Assembly (NCBI RefSeq): GCF_039641995.1
Contig: NZ_CP087714.1
Span: forward strand, 1,426,001 to 1,490,000
From: Geoglobus acetivorans
GTDB lineage: Archaea; Halobacteriota; Archaeoglobi; Archaeoglobales; Archaeoglobaceae
DNA length: 64,000 nucleotides
Reading direction: 5' to 3'
Position 1 is the first letter of the stretch. Each line of letters begins with the position of its first letter. Positions 8,690 through 17,934 of the stretch are shown here, one piece after another. The notes under the pieces were generated by a model that was not told the origin of the DNA, did no database searches, and saw only the letters and a list, made by a program, of their open reading frames with translations. The translations under genes and the position numbers were made by a program.

Positions 8690-10504
8690 CTATGGGGCCC
8701 ATGCTGGCATAGCTGCAGGATTTATGCCAAAGGCGAACTGCAGTATAAAGTAGCTCAGCAGTGAAACAAAGATTATACCAATGAGGTTCAGCAGGAATCC
8801 TGTTCTCGCCATCTGGGGCACCTTCACATAGCCTGTTCCGTAAACGATGGCGTTTGGTGGTGTTGCAACAGGCAGCATGAATGCAAAGCTTGCGGCTATC
8901 GCTGCAGGAATCATGAAGAATCTCGGATCGACACCCATTGCAATTGCGAATCCTGCCATCACGGGCATCATGAGCGTGGCTATTGCAGTGTTGGACGTCA
9001 TCTCTGTCAGAAAGATGACCAGCGTAGTGATTGCCAGCATGATGATCAGTGGATGGATTCCTTTCAGGAACAGCAGCTGTTCAGCGATCCAGTTGGCTAA
9101 CCCGCTTTTTGTGAATGCTGAGCTGAGAGCAATTCCACCACCGAAGAGAAGCAGGATACCCCAGGGTATCTCTTTCGCATGATCCCAGTCGAGTGCAAAT
9201 TCGCCCCTTCTGAAATCGACAGGAATGAGGAACAGGGCTATGGCTGACATCATCGCGATTACGTAATCATCGACAAATGGCAGGTATGTTTTGATTCCCG
9301 GTATGGTCATACCTCCAATGACCTTCGGTTTGCTGTTGATCCAGGCCAGGGCAGTTATGGCAAAAACAGTCAGCACAATCTTTTCGCCCCTGCTCCAGTT
9401 TCCGAGTTTGGCCAGCTCCTCTCTGACAACCCTGCGCCCTCCGGGGATCTCTGATATCTCAGGTGGAAGCAGCAGGAATACCAAGATCGCCCAGGTTATG
9501 AACAGGAATATCCACGAGATTGGAATGCCTATTATCAGCCAGTCTGTGAATGATATTTCGGGTGCATCGGGAAACATCTTCGAGAAAGTTCCCACGAAAA
9601 TGGCGTTTGGTGGTGTGCCTATGATGGTTGCCACACCGCCAATTGATGCAGCATAAGCAACACCGAGCATAAGTGCTGTGCCGAATCTGAAATTGCCCGG
9701 GCTGAAGTTCACGTTTTTGAATTCCCCCCTCTTTTTCATGTCTTCTCCAATTGTGGCCACATGTATTATTATTGAGAGTGCGATGGGCATCATCATCATG
9801 GTCGTTGCTGTGTTTGAAATCCACATGCTCAGAAAAGCAGTGGCGACCATAAATCCGAGGATAACGAGCCTTGGACTCGTGCCTATTGCATTGATTATCA
9901 GCAGTGCAAGCCTTTTGTGCAGACCCCATTTCATCATTGCAGATGCTATGAAGAATCCGCCCATGAACAGGAAGATCACCTTGCTGGCATAGCTTGGGGC
10001 TACGCTGGTTATTTTGCTAACATTGAAAAGCGGCAGAACCACAAGCGGGAGCAGTGCAGTTGCGGGCAGTGGAATTGCCTCTCCCATCCACCATACTGCC
10101 ATCAGCAGTGCCAGTGCAAGAACAACCTGCATGTCTCTGCCCTTCTTGACGATCGAATCGTACAGCTTTCCGTCCTTTTCTTTAATCATGTTAAGCAATC
10201 CGTGGAGTTCGTAGATTTTTCCAATCTTTCCGTTTTCCAGTGAAGCGTAACCGGCTTTTTCTATCTCCACAAGAATGTTATCGCTGATCTCTGAATTTTT
10301 CACGGCACTTTTCAGGAATGTTGATGGTACTGGCATGAGGACGATGGCCATGAAGAGTATTGCGCCGAGAATCAGTGAATATCTCTGTCTCTGGGTGTAT
10401 TCGTGCCTGTCCTCATCAGGGATCAGGACATCAGCAATGCCACCCTCCTCGAAGTCCTCTTCAATTTTTTTCACGATTTTATCGGCATCGCTCAAGGGCA
10501 TCAC
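8690..10504 (-). CDS. DASS (SLC13) family Na+/dicarboxylate symporter-like permease
   Basis: 604 residues. The soluble N-terminus (~30 residues) is followed by 12 or more membrane segments. Both SNT substrate/sodium motifs of the DASS fold are visible (WISNTATTM and MTSNTAIATL), each followed by a PPN turn (IGTPPNAIF and ATPPNAIVY). The family imports succinate, malate, fumarate or sometimes sulfate with Na+. Malic enzyme lies 0.8 kb away, and an RHH regulator sits between them, which suggests malate import and oxidation. The start is GTG 10504 or ATG 10501. AGGTG sits on top of these, so TTG 10495 is also possible. Confidence 0.88.
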   Translation of the reverse strand: MMPLSDADKIVKKIEEDFEEGGIADVLIPDEDRHEYTQRQRYSLILGAILFMAIVLMPVPSTFLKSAVKNSEISDNILVEIEKAGYASLENGKIGKIYELHGLLNMIKEKDGKLYDSIVKKGRDMQVVLALALLMAVWWMGEAIPLPATALLPLVVLPLFNVSKITSVAPSYASKVIFLFMGGFFIASAMMKWGLHKRLALLIINAIGTSPRLVILGFMVATAFLSMWISNTATTMMMMPIALSIIIHVATIGEDMKKRGEFKNVNFSPGNFRFGTALMLGVAYAASIGGVATIIGTPPNAIFVGTFSKMFPDAPEISFTDWLIIGIPISWIFLFITWAILVFLLLPPEISEIPGGRRVVREELAKLGNWSRGEKIVLTVFAITALAWINSKPKVIGGMTIPGIKTYLPFVDDYVIAMMSAIALFLIPVDFRRGEFALDWDHAKEIPWGILLLFGGGIALSSAFTKSGLANWIAEQLLFLKGIHPLIIMLAITTLVIFLTEMTSNTAIATLMMPVMAGFAIAMGVDPRFFMIPAAIAASFAFMLPVATPPNAIVYGTGYVKVPQMARTGFLLNLIGIIFVSLLSYFILQFAFGINPAAMPAWAP

Positions 10505-10603
10505 CTGAAGTTCACAGAAGCTGGAAATTTTTTAATTTTTCGGAGAAAATAATTTAAATTCAATTCTAATTGATAAATAATTGAAGATTATTAAAATTTT
10601 TAA

Positions 10604-11155
10604 TCATTTGAGAACGATTCTGAGCTTTCCTATGCTTTCCCTTATTTCAGCATCAATATTCTGGGCTTTCAGGATGTTTTCAAGGAATACTCTGATAAAC
10701 TTCATCTCGGAAGGACAGGACAGTATCAGCGTGTAGCTCCCATCCGAATCTTCCTTGTATCTGAAAAAGTTTCCGGGTTCCATGTAATCGAGAATGCTTT
10801 TGACGTCTCTCAGACCCTTGTTGTAATACTGGATCCCATGCTCTATCCCGGATTTCACTATCAGTTCCCAGAATCTGTCATCCGCTTTCTCATTGAGTTC
10901 TTCCCAGATTGCGCACCAGTGTTCAAGGTCGACTATAACGTGTTCACCTTCGGAAAGGAAATCTATGTATGTTTTCAGCGCATTTTCAGTAAATCCCGGA
11001 GAGAATTCAGTGGCATGGTACAGGTTTATGGCCTCTCTGACTATCTCGCTCACAGACTTCCCTGTCTTTCTGATAAGTTCGTTTATCTTTTCCAGAGTCT
11101 TGGAATCAAGGCTTACGGAGGTCCTGTGTACCATGGTGTGAAAGAGTATTACCAT
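10604..11155 (-). CDS. Ribbon-helix-helix transcriptional regulator with C-terminal sensory-like domain
   Basis: Up to 183 residues. After a short lead, residues ~9-50 form a CopG/MetJ-type ribbon-helix-helix: HRTSVSLDSKTLEKINELI, then GKSVSEIVREAINLY. The remaining ~120 residues are an alpha/beta domain I do not recognise. ATG 11155 and ATG 11134 are both possible starts. A TATA-like TATTTAA lies about 27 bases before 11134, which favours 11134 and a leaderless mRNA. Its place between the dicarboxylate permease and malic enzyme suggests it controls them. A second protein of the same layout is at 52526-53089. Confidence 0.75.
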   Translation of the reverse strand: MVILFHTMVHRTSVSLDSKTLEKINELIRKTGKSVSEIVREAINLYHATEFSPGFTENALKTYIDFLSEGEHVIVDLEHWCAIWEELNEKADDRFWELIVKSGIEHGIQYYNKGLRDVKSILDYMEPGNFFRYKEDSDGSYTLILSCPSEMKFIRVFLENILKAQNIDAEIRESIGKLRIVLK

Positions 11156-11250
11156 GGTTAAATACTTTCCTTAGAACCCGACCACTTTGTGTTTGGATTA
11201 TTGATGTCTCTGGAATCGTTACCTCACTGGTAATAATCAAATATATACGC

Positions 11251-11262
11251 TTGAAGTTTCAA
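11251..11262. promoter_or_regulatory. Palindrome at the malic enzyme promoter
   Basis: TTGAAGTTTCAA has arms TTGAA/TTCAA. It lies just downstream of a TATA box (AAATATATACG, about 11239-11249) and 10 bases before the malic enzyme ATG, so a bound protein would block transcription start. It differs by one base from the TTGAAATTTCAA palindrome at the katG promoter (17887-17898). Confidence 0.45.
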
Positions 11263-11272
11263 ATTATATATC

Positions 11273-12568
11273 ATGGGAGACACTGGCGAGATGTATAAAA
11301 AAGCGATTAAAATTCACAGGAAGTTTCACGGTAAAATCGAAACCATGATCAAGATACCATTCAGGGGACTTGAGGATTTCAACTATCTTTACACTCCTGG
11401 AGTTGCTAAGGCCTGCGAAGAGATTGAAGCCAATCCGGATGAGGCCTATGAATTAACCTGGAAATCAAACAGCGTTGCAATTGTTACAGATGGCTCGAGA
11501 ACCCTGGGCCTCGGAGATATTGGCAGTCTGGCCTCTTTACCTGTAATGGAAGGTAAAGCACTTATCTTCAAGCTTTTTGGTGGAGTCGATGCTATTCCAC
11601 TGCCAATTAACGAACATGATGCGGACAGGTTTACTGAAATCGTTGAAAAAATCTCTCCGTCTTTTGGGGGGATAAATCTTGAGGACATCGAAAGCCCCAA
11701 GTGTTTTTACATTCTTGAAAAGCTGAAAAACAGGCTTGACATTCCTGTATGGCATGACGATCAGCAGGGGACGGCAACAGCGACACTTGCAGGGCTGTTT
11801 GGCGCTCTGGATGTTGTGGAGAAAAAGCTTGAGGAGGTGAAAATTGCTGTTATTGGTGCTGGAGCGGCAAATTCGGCGACAATTCGGCTGCTGCTCAGGA
11901 CGGGAGTTCCGGGTGAAAATATTGTTGCGGTTGACTCAAAAGGAACAATTTACGATGGTCGAGAAGACCTCAATGCAGTGAACTACAAAAAGTGGATTGC
12001 CGAAAAGACAAATCTGAATAAGGTCAGAGGAGGTATAAAGGAAGCGATGAAAAATGCTGATGTCGTTATCGCAGCGAGCAAACCTGGCCCCGGGGTTATT
12101 AAAAAAGAATGGGTCGAGCTTATGAACGAAGATGCAATCGTGTTCGCCGAAGCAAATCCAATACCCGAAATTTTGCCAGAGGATGCAATAGATGCAGGTG
12201 CCAGAATTGTTGGGACAGGGAGAAGTGATTATCCAAATCAGATTAACAACAGTCTGGTCTTTCCAGGTGTTTTCAGGGGAGTTCTTACAGTGAGGGCCAG
12301 AGAAATAACTGATGACATGGCAATAGAAGCCGCAAAAGCCCTTTATGAGCATGCAAAGCCGAATCTGTGCGAGGATTATATAATTCCGAGAATGGATGAA
12401 CTGGAAATACACGAAAAGGTGGCATTTAGGGTGGCCAGAAAAGCAGTGAAAGACGGACTGGCAAGAAAGGAGATGAGCGATTCAGAGATTAGAAGCGAGA
12501 TTGACAGGATTCTGAAAATAACGGAAGAAAAAGTGAGAATAATCTCTGACTTCCTCAGCAGTTTATAG
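11273..12568 (+). CDS. Malic enzyme (oxaloacetate-decarboxylating malate dehydrogenase)
   Basis: 431 residues, the size of the short archaeal/bacterial form. The malic N-domain has YTPGVAKACEEI, TDGSRTLGLGDIG and the metal-binding WHDDQQGTATATLAG. A Rossmann domain follows with the dinucleotide loop VIGAGAANSA and a basic/acidic site at VDSKG (VAVDS), which does not decide NAD versus NADP. It converts malate to pyruvate and CO2 while reducing NAD(P). With the nearby dicarboxylate permease it would let the cell oxidise imported malate. The ATG is 25-30 bases from the TATA box, so the leader is very short. The 3' end overlaps the convergent lipoprotein gene by 14 bases. Confidence 0.94.
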   Translation: MGDTGEMYKKAIKIHRKFHGKIETMIKIPFRGLEDFNYLYTPGVAKACEEIEANPDEAYELTWKSNSVAIVTDGSRTLGLGDIGSLASLPVMEGKALIFKLFGGVDAIPLPINEHDADRFTEIVEKISPSFGGINLEDIESPKCFYILEKLKNRLDIPVWHDDQQGTATATLAGLFGALDVVEKKLEEVKIAVIGAGAANSATIRLLLRTGVPGENIVAVDSKGTIYDGREDLNAVNYKKWIAEKTNLNKVRGGIKEAMKNADVVIAASKPGPGVIKKEWVELMNEDAIVFAEANPIPEILPEDAIDAGARIVGTGRSDYPNQINNSLVFPGVFRGVLTVRAREITDDMAIEAAKALYEHAKPNLCEDYIIPRMDELEIHEKVAFRVARKAVKDGLARKEMSDSEIRSEIDRILKITEEKVRIISDFLSSL

Positions 12569-13001
12569 TTTTTGTTTCCTCAACGAAAATCACATCGCCC
12601 TCGATTTTTTCTACCCTCACAATCAGAAATGGTCTTGTTATTTCCTGGGTTACGAAGCAGGTTTCGGATGGTTCAGCAAGCTCAATATAGACCTTGACTT
12701 TGTTGCCCTCTTTTACGATTTCTTTAACTGCGATCATGTATCCTCCTGTTGGTCGCTCTCCCATGAAAAGGGCCAGATAGCTGTACTTCTCAAAATCGGG
12801 GTTTTTTATAATCATGTTGGTCTTGTTCCAGAATTCCAGATATTCTGTATCGTTTCTTATTACGAAGTAGGCTTTCTCGGGGAAGGGTGCATAGATACCT
12901 TCGGCTATCCTTTCGAAACTCAGCCTGTTCTCTGATTGGGCACACCCCAGTGCGACAATCGAAATGAGCAGGACTGCGAGCATGTAAATGTGACGATTCA
13001 T
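12555..13001 (-). CDS. Secreted lipoprotein with PrcB-like C-terminal domain
   Basis: 148 residues from ATG 13001. The start was chosen because it gives a proper signal: MNRHIYMLAVLLISI then lipobox VALGC, so Cys would be lipidated and the protein anchored outside the cell. The body has the pattern of the PrcB C-terminal domain (FVIRNDTEYLEFWN...YSYLALFMGERPTGGYMIAV...VYIELAEPS), a small beta domain of unknown function found in many secreted proteins. The reading frame is open 20 codons further upstream without a signal. It is convergent with malic enzyme. Role unknown. Confidence 0.7.
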   Translation of the reverse strand: MNRHIYMLAVLLISIVALGCAQSENRLSFERIAEGIYAPFPEKAYFVIRNDTEYLEFWNKTNMIIKNPDFEKYSYLALFMGERPTGGYMIAVKEIVKEGNKVKVYIELAEPSETCFVTQEITRPFLIVRVEKIEGDVIFVEETKTINC

Positions 13002-13090
13002 ATGGTCGAAACATTTCCCTAATTGATAAATGTTTCCAATTGAGCCGAGAAATTGCATCAAATTTTATATTGCTCAGAACGACTTACGGT

Positions 13091-13924
13091 GTGTTCGAAC
13101 TGCTCCTTGCAATATCTTTCGAGCTGGTGAGAGCGGAACCACCGGAAAAGATTCACCCCACAGTATGGTTCGGCAGGATTGTTGGGTTTCTTGATAATAT
13201 TCTCCCGGCCAGTGTACTATCGGGCTTGATTCCTCCTGTTTTAACAGTATCTGTAGCAATTCTGCTTGCAGGAACTGCACAATTCATTCAGGAACCATTC
13301 AGAACCCTGTTTTCCGCATACCTTCTTTATTCAGCAATTTCAGTGAGAAGCATGATTGAGCATGCAATGGCATGCATTCAGGACGGAAGACCAAATGCCA
13401 GCATGGTTGGGAGAATTGTGAGCAGGGACGTTGACAGTCTCGAAGACTGGCAGCTCAACTCGGCAGTTATCGAAAGCGTGGCCGAAAACTTTGTTGATGG
13501 CGTTCTCGCCCCTCTTCTCTACTATTCTGTTTTTGGTGTGTATGGGGCGCTTGTGTACCGGGCAGTAAATACCTGCGATGCTATGCTCGGATACAGGAAA
13601 GGAAAATACGAGCGTTTCGGCAAAATATCTGCGAGATTTGATGATGTTCTGAACTACATTCCTTCGAGGCTCTCTCTTCTGCTTTTTATGGTTCTCAACC
13701 GGAGGTCTTTTCTGTGTGGGCTTAAATTCAATCCTAAGCTTAATGGGCATGCCATTCCGGCTATGGCTGGATTGCTTGGAATTAAACTTGAGAAACCCGG
13801 GTCGTATTCAATAAATTGTGGGAGAGAGCCTGATGCGAATGATGTGGTTAGGGCGGTGCATTACTTCAAAGTACTGTCAGGAATGACAGTGATATTAGCA
13901 TTGATATCAGGGATGCTGGTATGA
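13091..13924 (+). CDS. cbiB: Adenosylcobinamide-phosphate synthase CbiB/CobD
   Basis: About 277 residues from GTG 13091. The CbiB signatures are AEPPEKIHPTVWFGRIVGFLD near the start, then SRDVDSLEDWQLNSAVIESVAENFVDGVLAPLLYY, and later GYRKGKYERFGKISARFDD. The enzyme attaches aminopropanol (or a phosphate derivative) to adenosylcobyric acid in the late steps of cobalamin assembly at the membrane. The start is placed at 13091 because TTTTATAT at 13063-13070 lies about 25 bases upstream and the family begins right there; upstream TTG codons at 13040 and 13070 are in frame. The 3' end overlaps the convergent DUF401 gene by 59 bases. No other cobalamin genes are nearby. Confidence 0.88.
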   Translation: MFELLLAISFELVRAEPPEKIHPTVWFGRIVGFLDNILPASVLSGLIPPVLTVSVAILLAGTAQFIQEPFRTLFSAYLLYSAISVRSMIEHAMACIQDGRPNASMVGRIVSRDVDSLEDWQLNSAVIESVAENFVDGVLAPLLYYSVFGVYGALVYRAVNTCDAMLGYRKGKYERFGKISARFDDVLNYIPSRLSLLLFMVLNRRSFLCGLKFNPKLNGHAIPAMAGLLGIKLEKPGSYSINCGREPDANDVVRAVHYFKVLSGMTVILALISGMLV

Positions 13925-15026
13925 GGTACCTGTAAACCCTGTAGAGGTCGGCTTTGAAATACTGGGCTGTAAGCACGAGACAGAGATGCATGGGGGAAAG
14001 TATGACGCCCGTAATTCCTCCGAGAAATACGAGAAGCACATGGCTCCTGATAATTTCACCCACGCCGGTAAATGATGTCAGCAGAGGCAGTGCAACGCTC
14101 GTGTAGCTAAGCTCAATTCCTGTCGCAAATCCGATTAAAAATGTCAGGGCAAAGCTTGCCACATAGGGGTTTGAAAAACTCAGGACTTCGCTGTAGAATG
14201 ACTGCGATGCTCCGCTAACCTGAATTGCACTCTTGTAAATCATGACTCCTATCACCAGGACAATTATTTTCCAGTCAAACGCCTTTCCAAGCACGTGTCC
14301 CACTTTTGAGAATGCTTTATTTGCCAGAATGATACTGATGAACGAAATCAGAAGGGCAGCGAGCAAATCTCCGGTCAGAACCGCAAAAAACACGATGAGG
14401 AGGACAGGGTACATGTATTTCAGATTTTCAAAGTTTGCCTTACTTTTCACTGCGTTGCTTTTAATGCGCAGAAAAACTGCTCCTGCAGCAATCATTGAAA
14501 TCAGGATCGGGAATGTTGAGCTGGCAATTTGCAGGTAATTCACTGAGAGTATTCCCATGGCGATCACTATGTTCGGGTAGAGGGGCCAGAAGGTAACCCA
14601 TACGTGTCTGAACCAGTAGTTTATGAAGACTGCCTTTTCTGCCCCTATCTTCAGTTTCTGGATGAGTTCTTTTATCATGACTGCAGAGACAAGCGCCCCT
14701 CCTGGCATGGGGAGCAGACCGATGAGCATGGGAATTATAGCGACGCTGTATTTCCCGGATAATGAGAAAACAGAATCAGTTATTTTATCGAGCATTCCTG
14801 TGATCTCCATTGCATACCCTATGGAATGAGCCAGAATGACTATTGCAACGAGCTTCCAGGTGAAAACGTCTGTAAGAGCCATTTCAATGCTTTCCGGGTT
14901 GGTGGACAGTGCAAGAAATAACGCTCCGGCGAGAACGGCAAGAGAAATCTCGAATTTTATGAGGGCGAGGATTATGATTATGGAAACAAAGAGGGCAACG
15001 ACAACATCCATGGGTTCTGGAATCAC
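13866..15026 (-). CDS. DUF401 family membrane protein
   Basis: 386 residues with about 10-11 membrane helices. The pattern LLPMPGGALVSAVMIKEL near residue 100, then NYWFRHVWVTFWPLYPN, and a C-terminal repeat of the Gly-rich loop (LGGITGVILSPMHLCLVL) identify DUF401, an archaeal/bacterial family distantly related to ion-transporter-superfamily (GntP/Dcu-like) carriers. The substrate is not known. The start is GTG 15026 or ATG 15011, and neither has a clear ribosome site. Its last 59 bases overlap the end of cbiB on the other strand. Confidence 0.8.
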   Translation of the reverse strand: MIPEPMDVVVALFVSIIIILALIKFEISLAVLAGALFLALSTNPESIEMALTDVFTWKLVAIVILAHSIGYAMEITGMLDKITDSVFSLSGKYSVAIIPMLIGLLPMPGGALVSAVMIKELIQKLKIGAEKAVFINYWFRHVWVTFWPLYPNIVIAMGILSVNYLQIASSTFPILISMIAAGAVFLRIKSNAVKSKANFENLKYMYPVLLIVFFAVLTGDLLAALLISFISIILANKAFSKVGHVLGKAFDWKIIVLVIGVMIYKSAIQVSGASQSFYSEVLSFSNPYVASFALTFLIGFATGIELSYTSVALPLLTSFTGVGEIIRSHVLLVFLGGITGVILSPMHLCLVLTAQYFKADLYRVYRYLIPASLISMLISLSFLTVL

Positions 15027-15132
15027 TCGTGGGAAATAAAAGTTTTACCTGGTTTCGTCAGTACAGGGATATTTTGGTGGATACGTTATAATACTGCTTG
15101 CTGTCCATTTAACCTAAACCACTGGCATGTTC

Positions 15133-16752
15133 TCACAGTATTATACCTGCGAGAATAAAGGATATTATGTAATTCAAAGCGGAAAACACACCGAACAGGT
15201 AAAGTCCACTCTCACCGTACTTTCTGAATGCGAAATCCATCTTCTTGAAAAACTCTTCACCCATTGTTCTTACCTGGACATCTTCTGAAGAGTACAGAAC
15301 TCCTGCCGTTTCGAGATCCATGTTCTCCAAGGCCTTTTTCAAAAAGGATTCGATTATTTCGGCATCTTCCAGGTTTGCTGGCATGTATCCTATTTTTGGC
15401 GAAATTCCAGTCTTTGAATGATTGTCTGTGGTTACTATATCCAGTTCTACACCATATTCTCTGCCAACGTCAGCGAGGTAGTCTCTGAGGACTTTTTCCA
15501 TATTGTTTGAATCGATCATCAGGATTCCGTGAAGCTCACCATCAAATGACATAACGAGGAGGGCAAGCTTCCCGCAGATTCTTTCGTTTTCATAATCCAT
15601 TGAGCTGTAATAGACCTTTAGCTCATTGCATTTTTTCCTGGGCTTTTTACCTGCCTTTTCCATCAGAAAGTATATCTCCGTCAGGTCTTCGGGACTTATC
15701 TGGTATCTGCTCATGTATGCGTTGTGGGCATCAATCACAACAGGATTTCTGAAGAATTTCTCGGCCATGAGCCTTATTTCCTGAGGGATGTCGTCTATTC
15801 TCTCCTTTCCATGGATTATCAGCAGGGTGAAGTCCTCGGCCGGATAAACTTTCAGCATGAAATTTTTGCCGGAAACAGTGTAAGGCTTCATAAACGAGGT
15901 ATTCTCGTAATCTCCCTCGATTTTGACTATTCTATCGACATCTTCCCTGCTTACTGGATTCGTTGAGTGAGTGGATACTGCATGGAGAAACATGGAATGG
16001 TATTTCAGTGCCTCGTTGACGAGTTTGGCTCCGCCAATATCTCTAAAAGGTCCCGGGTGGAATTCCGGGGCTATTATGCTCCATTTTCCGATTTTGATTA
16101 AATGCACTCTGCCTGTGTGTATTCTGGAGAATTTCTTGAGCGTATTTTCGAAGATCTCAGGCAAACCTTTCAGCCAGTAGAGGACGAAGCTCCTGAGAAG
16201 TTCGGGGATTCTCAGCTCCTCATCCCTGCCGAGGTATTTTATGAACAGGTGTCCGAAAAAGATTCCTGCTATTGTTGAGATGGTGTATGCGAGGGTTCTG
16301 TGTGGGGCGCTGAACGAAAAGATGTAATCTACTGGATACAGGACAAGAAGGATGATCAGTGGTGCGGAATAGCTGAATTTTTTGGATGTGAAGTAAAGGG
16401 CAACCGTCAGGATGAATGCCACAACCGATGGAGAAATTATGATATAGTCCGGATTCGTGAGGTGTATTGCTATTATGTCTGCAATTTCAATGAGAATCAG
16501 GAAAAATAATGCGAGAAAAAACGTTCTCCTGCTGTTGAACCCGGACTCAAGGAGTTTTCCGAAAATGAGCAGAAGAATTATCAGGGCCAGCCCTATGAAG
16601 AAATACCTCATGACAAAAAACGATTTCCCCGATATTCCATTGAGATATGATGCAAGGATTATGCTCGTAACTCCTATTGCAATGCTCACTCTCTTTTTCG
16701 GGACAGAAAAAATTTTGGAATAAAATTTTTCCAGAAGTTTTTCATCAATCAT
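15133..16752 (-). CDS. DUF2070 family archaeal membrane protein
   Basis: 539 residues. Residues ~20-180 hold seven or so membrane helices. Residues ~190-500 form a soluble domain with conserved polar motifs that look like a metal site: [34 protein letters not shown] and [11 protein letters not shown] last helix closes the protein ([17 protein letters not shown]). DUF2070 is an almost purely archaeal family without an assigned reaction. The His/Asp motifs suggest a hydrolase, which is inference. The ATG overlaps the ftr stop codon (ATGA), so it is translated as a pair with the C1-pathway enzyme. Confidence 0.85.
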   Translation of the reverse strand: MIDEKLLEKFYSKIFSVPKKRVSIAIGVTSIILASYLNGISGKSFFVMRYFFIGLALIILLLIFGKLLESGFNSRRTFFLALFFLILIEIADIIAIHLTNPDYIIISPSVVAFILTVALYFTSKKFSYSAPLIILLVLYPVDYIFSFSAPHRTLAYTISTIAGIFFGHLFIKYLGRDEELRIPELLRSFVLYWLKGLPEIFENTLKKFSRIHTGRVHLIKIGKWSIIAPEFHPGPFRDIGGAKLVNEALKYHSMFLHAVSTHSTNPVSREDVDRIVKIEGDYENTSFMKPYTVSGKNFMLKVYPAEDFTLLIIHGKERIDDIPQEIRLMAEKFFRNPVVIDAHNAYMSRYQISPEDLTEIYFLMEKAGKKPRKKCNELKVYYSSMDYENERICGKLALLVMSFDGELHGILMIDSNNMEKVLRDYLADVGREYGVELDIVTTDNHSKTGISPKIGYMPANLEDAEIIESFLKKALENMDLETAGVLYSSEDVQVRTMGEEFFKKMDFAFRKYGESGLYLFGVFSALNYIISFILAGIIL

Positions 16753-17657
16753 CCGTACTGTTCAATGATGTCTCTCAAATAAATCTTGTGCTGGCCCAGC
16801 TTTCCTCCGTAATTTCCGGCTGATATCTTGAGGACTCCATCGATCCTGCTCACGACCTCCATGCAGACGTACATGGCTTTTTTGACATCCTCAAGGGTTG
16901 TACCGTTTATTACGATTTCGGGTATGCTCTTAACCCCATCGGGAACCATGGAGTCGGAAATCTTGTTTTTGAGCGTGGGGCAGAAATAGTGATTCGTTGT
17001 TGGGCCAATCTCCGGATACTTTGTTTCAGGCTTTGAGCCAGCAGAGCAGATGTCGAATGACGTTATCACATTATCCATATTCTTTAAAGCCTCAACAGCA
17101 GCCTCTCCCGCCTCGAGAGCAGATTCTTCGCTGTCGCAGAAGAACCACACATTTCCACCTGCAACACCCTCAGCATAGCCTATATACCTCTCGATTATGA
17201 ACTCGCCGAACATTATTGGAACTCTGATAACTTTCCTGCCCCACATCTCCTCTTCCCATTCGTATCCGTCACCACATCTGCCAACATTAAGCTCGGCATC
17301 AAAGTGACTATCGCTATCGGTTGCGTTGAAAACCCTTGTCGTCGGAACGACAAGAATTCCCTGCCTTATTCTTTTGCTCATCTCCCTTGTAAGGATGCTT
17401 TCGAAATTCTTGCTCTTGGCAACCCATATCTGGGCTATCGCACCAATCCTTCCATCAGGAGTCTCCTCAGGTGATACGAATTTCTCAACTCCTCCCTCAG
17501 ATTCACCAAAAACCGTTGAAGGCAGTGCTGTTGAGTTGTATGCGGCTTTCTTCAGCAACCACTTTTGCTTTGCGGTTATCAAAATTCTGGAATAGATTCC
17601 ATCAAACGCCTCGCAGTACGTATCCTCTACAGGCACACCATTCAATTCCAGTTCCAT
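16749..17657 (-). CDS. ftr: Formylmethanofuran:tetrahydromethanopterin N-formyltransferase
   Basis: 302 residues, close to the usual ~297. The N-terminus ([24 protein letters not shown]), the central [20 protein letters not shown] and the C-terminal [14 protein letters not shown] region match Ftr. The enzyme moves the formyl group between methanofuran and tetrahydromethanopterin in the cytosol. In Archaeoglobales this pathway runs oxidatively from lactate or acetate, or reductively for CO2 fixation. The gene stands upstream of DUF2070 with a 4-base overlap. Its own TATA box lies about 20-30 bases upstream, giving a very short leader. Confidence 0.96.
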   Translation of the reverse strand: MELELNGVPVEDTYCEAFDGIYSRILITAKQKWLLKKAAYNSTALPSTVFGESEGGVEKFVSPEETPDGRIGAIAQIWVAKSKNFESILTREMSKRIRQGILVVPTTRVFNATDSDSHFDAELNVGRCGDGYEWEEEMWGRKVIRVPIMFGEFIIERYIGYAEGVAGGNVWFFCDSEESALEAGEAAVEALKNMDNVITSFDICSAGSKPETKYPEIGPTTNHYFCPTLKNKISDSMVPDGVKSIPEIVINGTTLEDVKKAMYVCMEVVSRIDGVLKISAGNYGGKLGQHKIYLRDIIEQYG

Positions 17658-17675
17658 GTGTATGGTTTGACGGGC

Positions 17676-17687
17676 AAATATATAGTT
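17676..17687 (-). promoter_or_regulatory. TATA box of ftr
   Basis: On the minus strand the run AACTATATATTT lies 19-30 bases before the ftr ATG at 17657, the distance expected for a leaderless or near-leaderless archaeal transcript. Confidence 0.6.
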
Positions 17688-17790
17688 TGCTGGATAACGT
17701 TAAATCATCGACGGAATTTATGGCAATTAATAGTTGTTGAAACTACCGTAGGTTGGGCAGAATTTTCCCGGGATGTATGCGGTGAACTGA

Positions 17791-17877
17791 TGAGGTGTTG
17801 ACCTCACCCATTGTTGCGCTTTTCAGTTTCTGAATGAATGCCATCTCTTTAGTTGGGTGGCATGGAGGTTCAGAAAC
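17791..17877. other. Cluster of inverted repeats between ftr and katG
   Basis: Three structures lie in the 277-base divergent gap. (1) TGAGGT-gttg-ACCTCA at 17791-17806. (2) Outer arms GTTTCTGAA (17826-17834) and TTCAGAAAC (17869-17877). (3) Nested inside, ATGCCA (17838-17843) and TGGCAT (17858-17863) around a 14-base loop. Together (2) and (3) make a 15-base-pair stem with one internal loop. They lie upstream of both TATA boxes, so they are in neither mRNA leader. They may be a small RNA gene or a multi-part operator. No known RNA family was recognised. Confidence 0.4.
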
Positions 17878-17878
17878 C

Positions 17879-17920
17879 TTTTATAGTTGAAATTTCAAAC
17901 ATTATTAATCGAAATTCGAA
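17879..17920 (+). promoter_or_regulatory. katG promoter with two tandem palindromes
   Basis: The TATA box TTTTATAG (17879-17886) abuts a perfect palindrome TTGAAATTTCAA (17887-17898). A similar motif TCGAAATTCGAA follows at 17909-17920, 22 bases start to start, i.e. two helical turns on the same DNA face. This covers the expected transcription start, so a dimeric repressor (for instance of the Fur/PerR or DtxR kind) could shut off katG. The regulator is not identified. Confidence 0.55.
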
Positions 17921-17934
17921 GATGGTGTTTTGGA

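Noticed and set aside
17785-17840. C/D box sRNA (CTGATGA ... CTGA)
   Set aside because: The C-like box has one mismatch and no D'/C' pair at the proper spacing, so only an unexplained hairpin cluster is reported.
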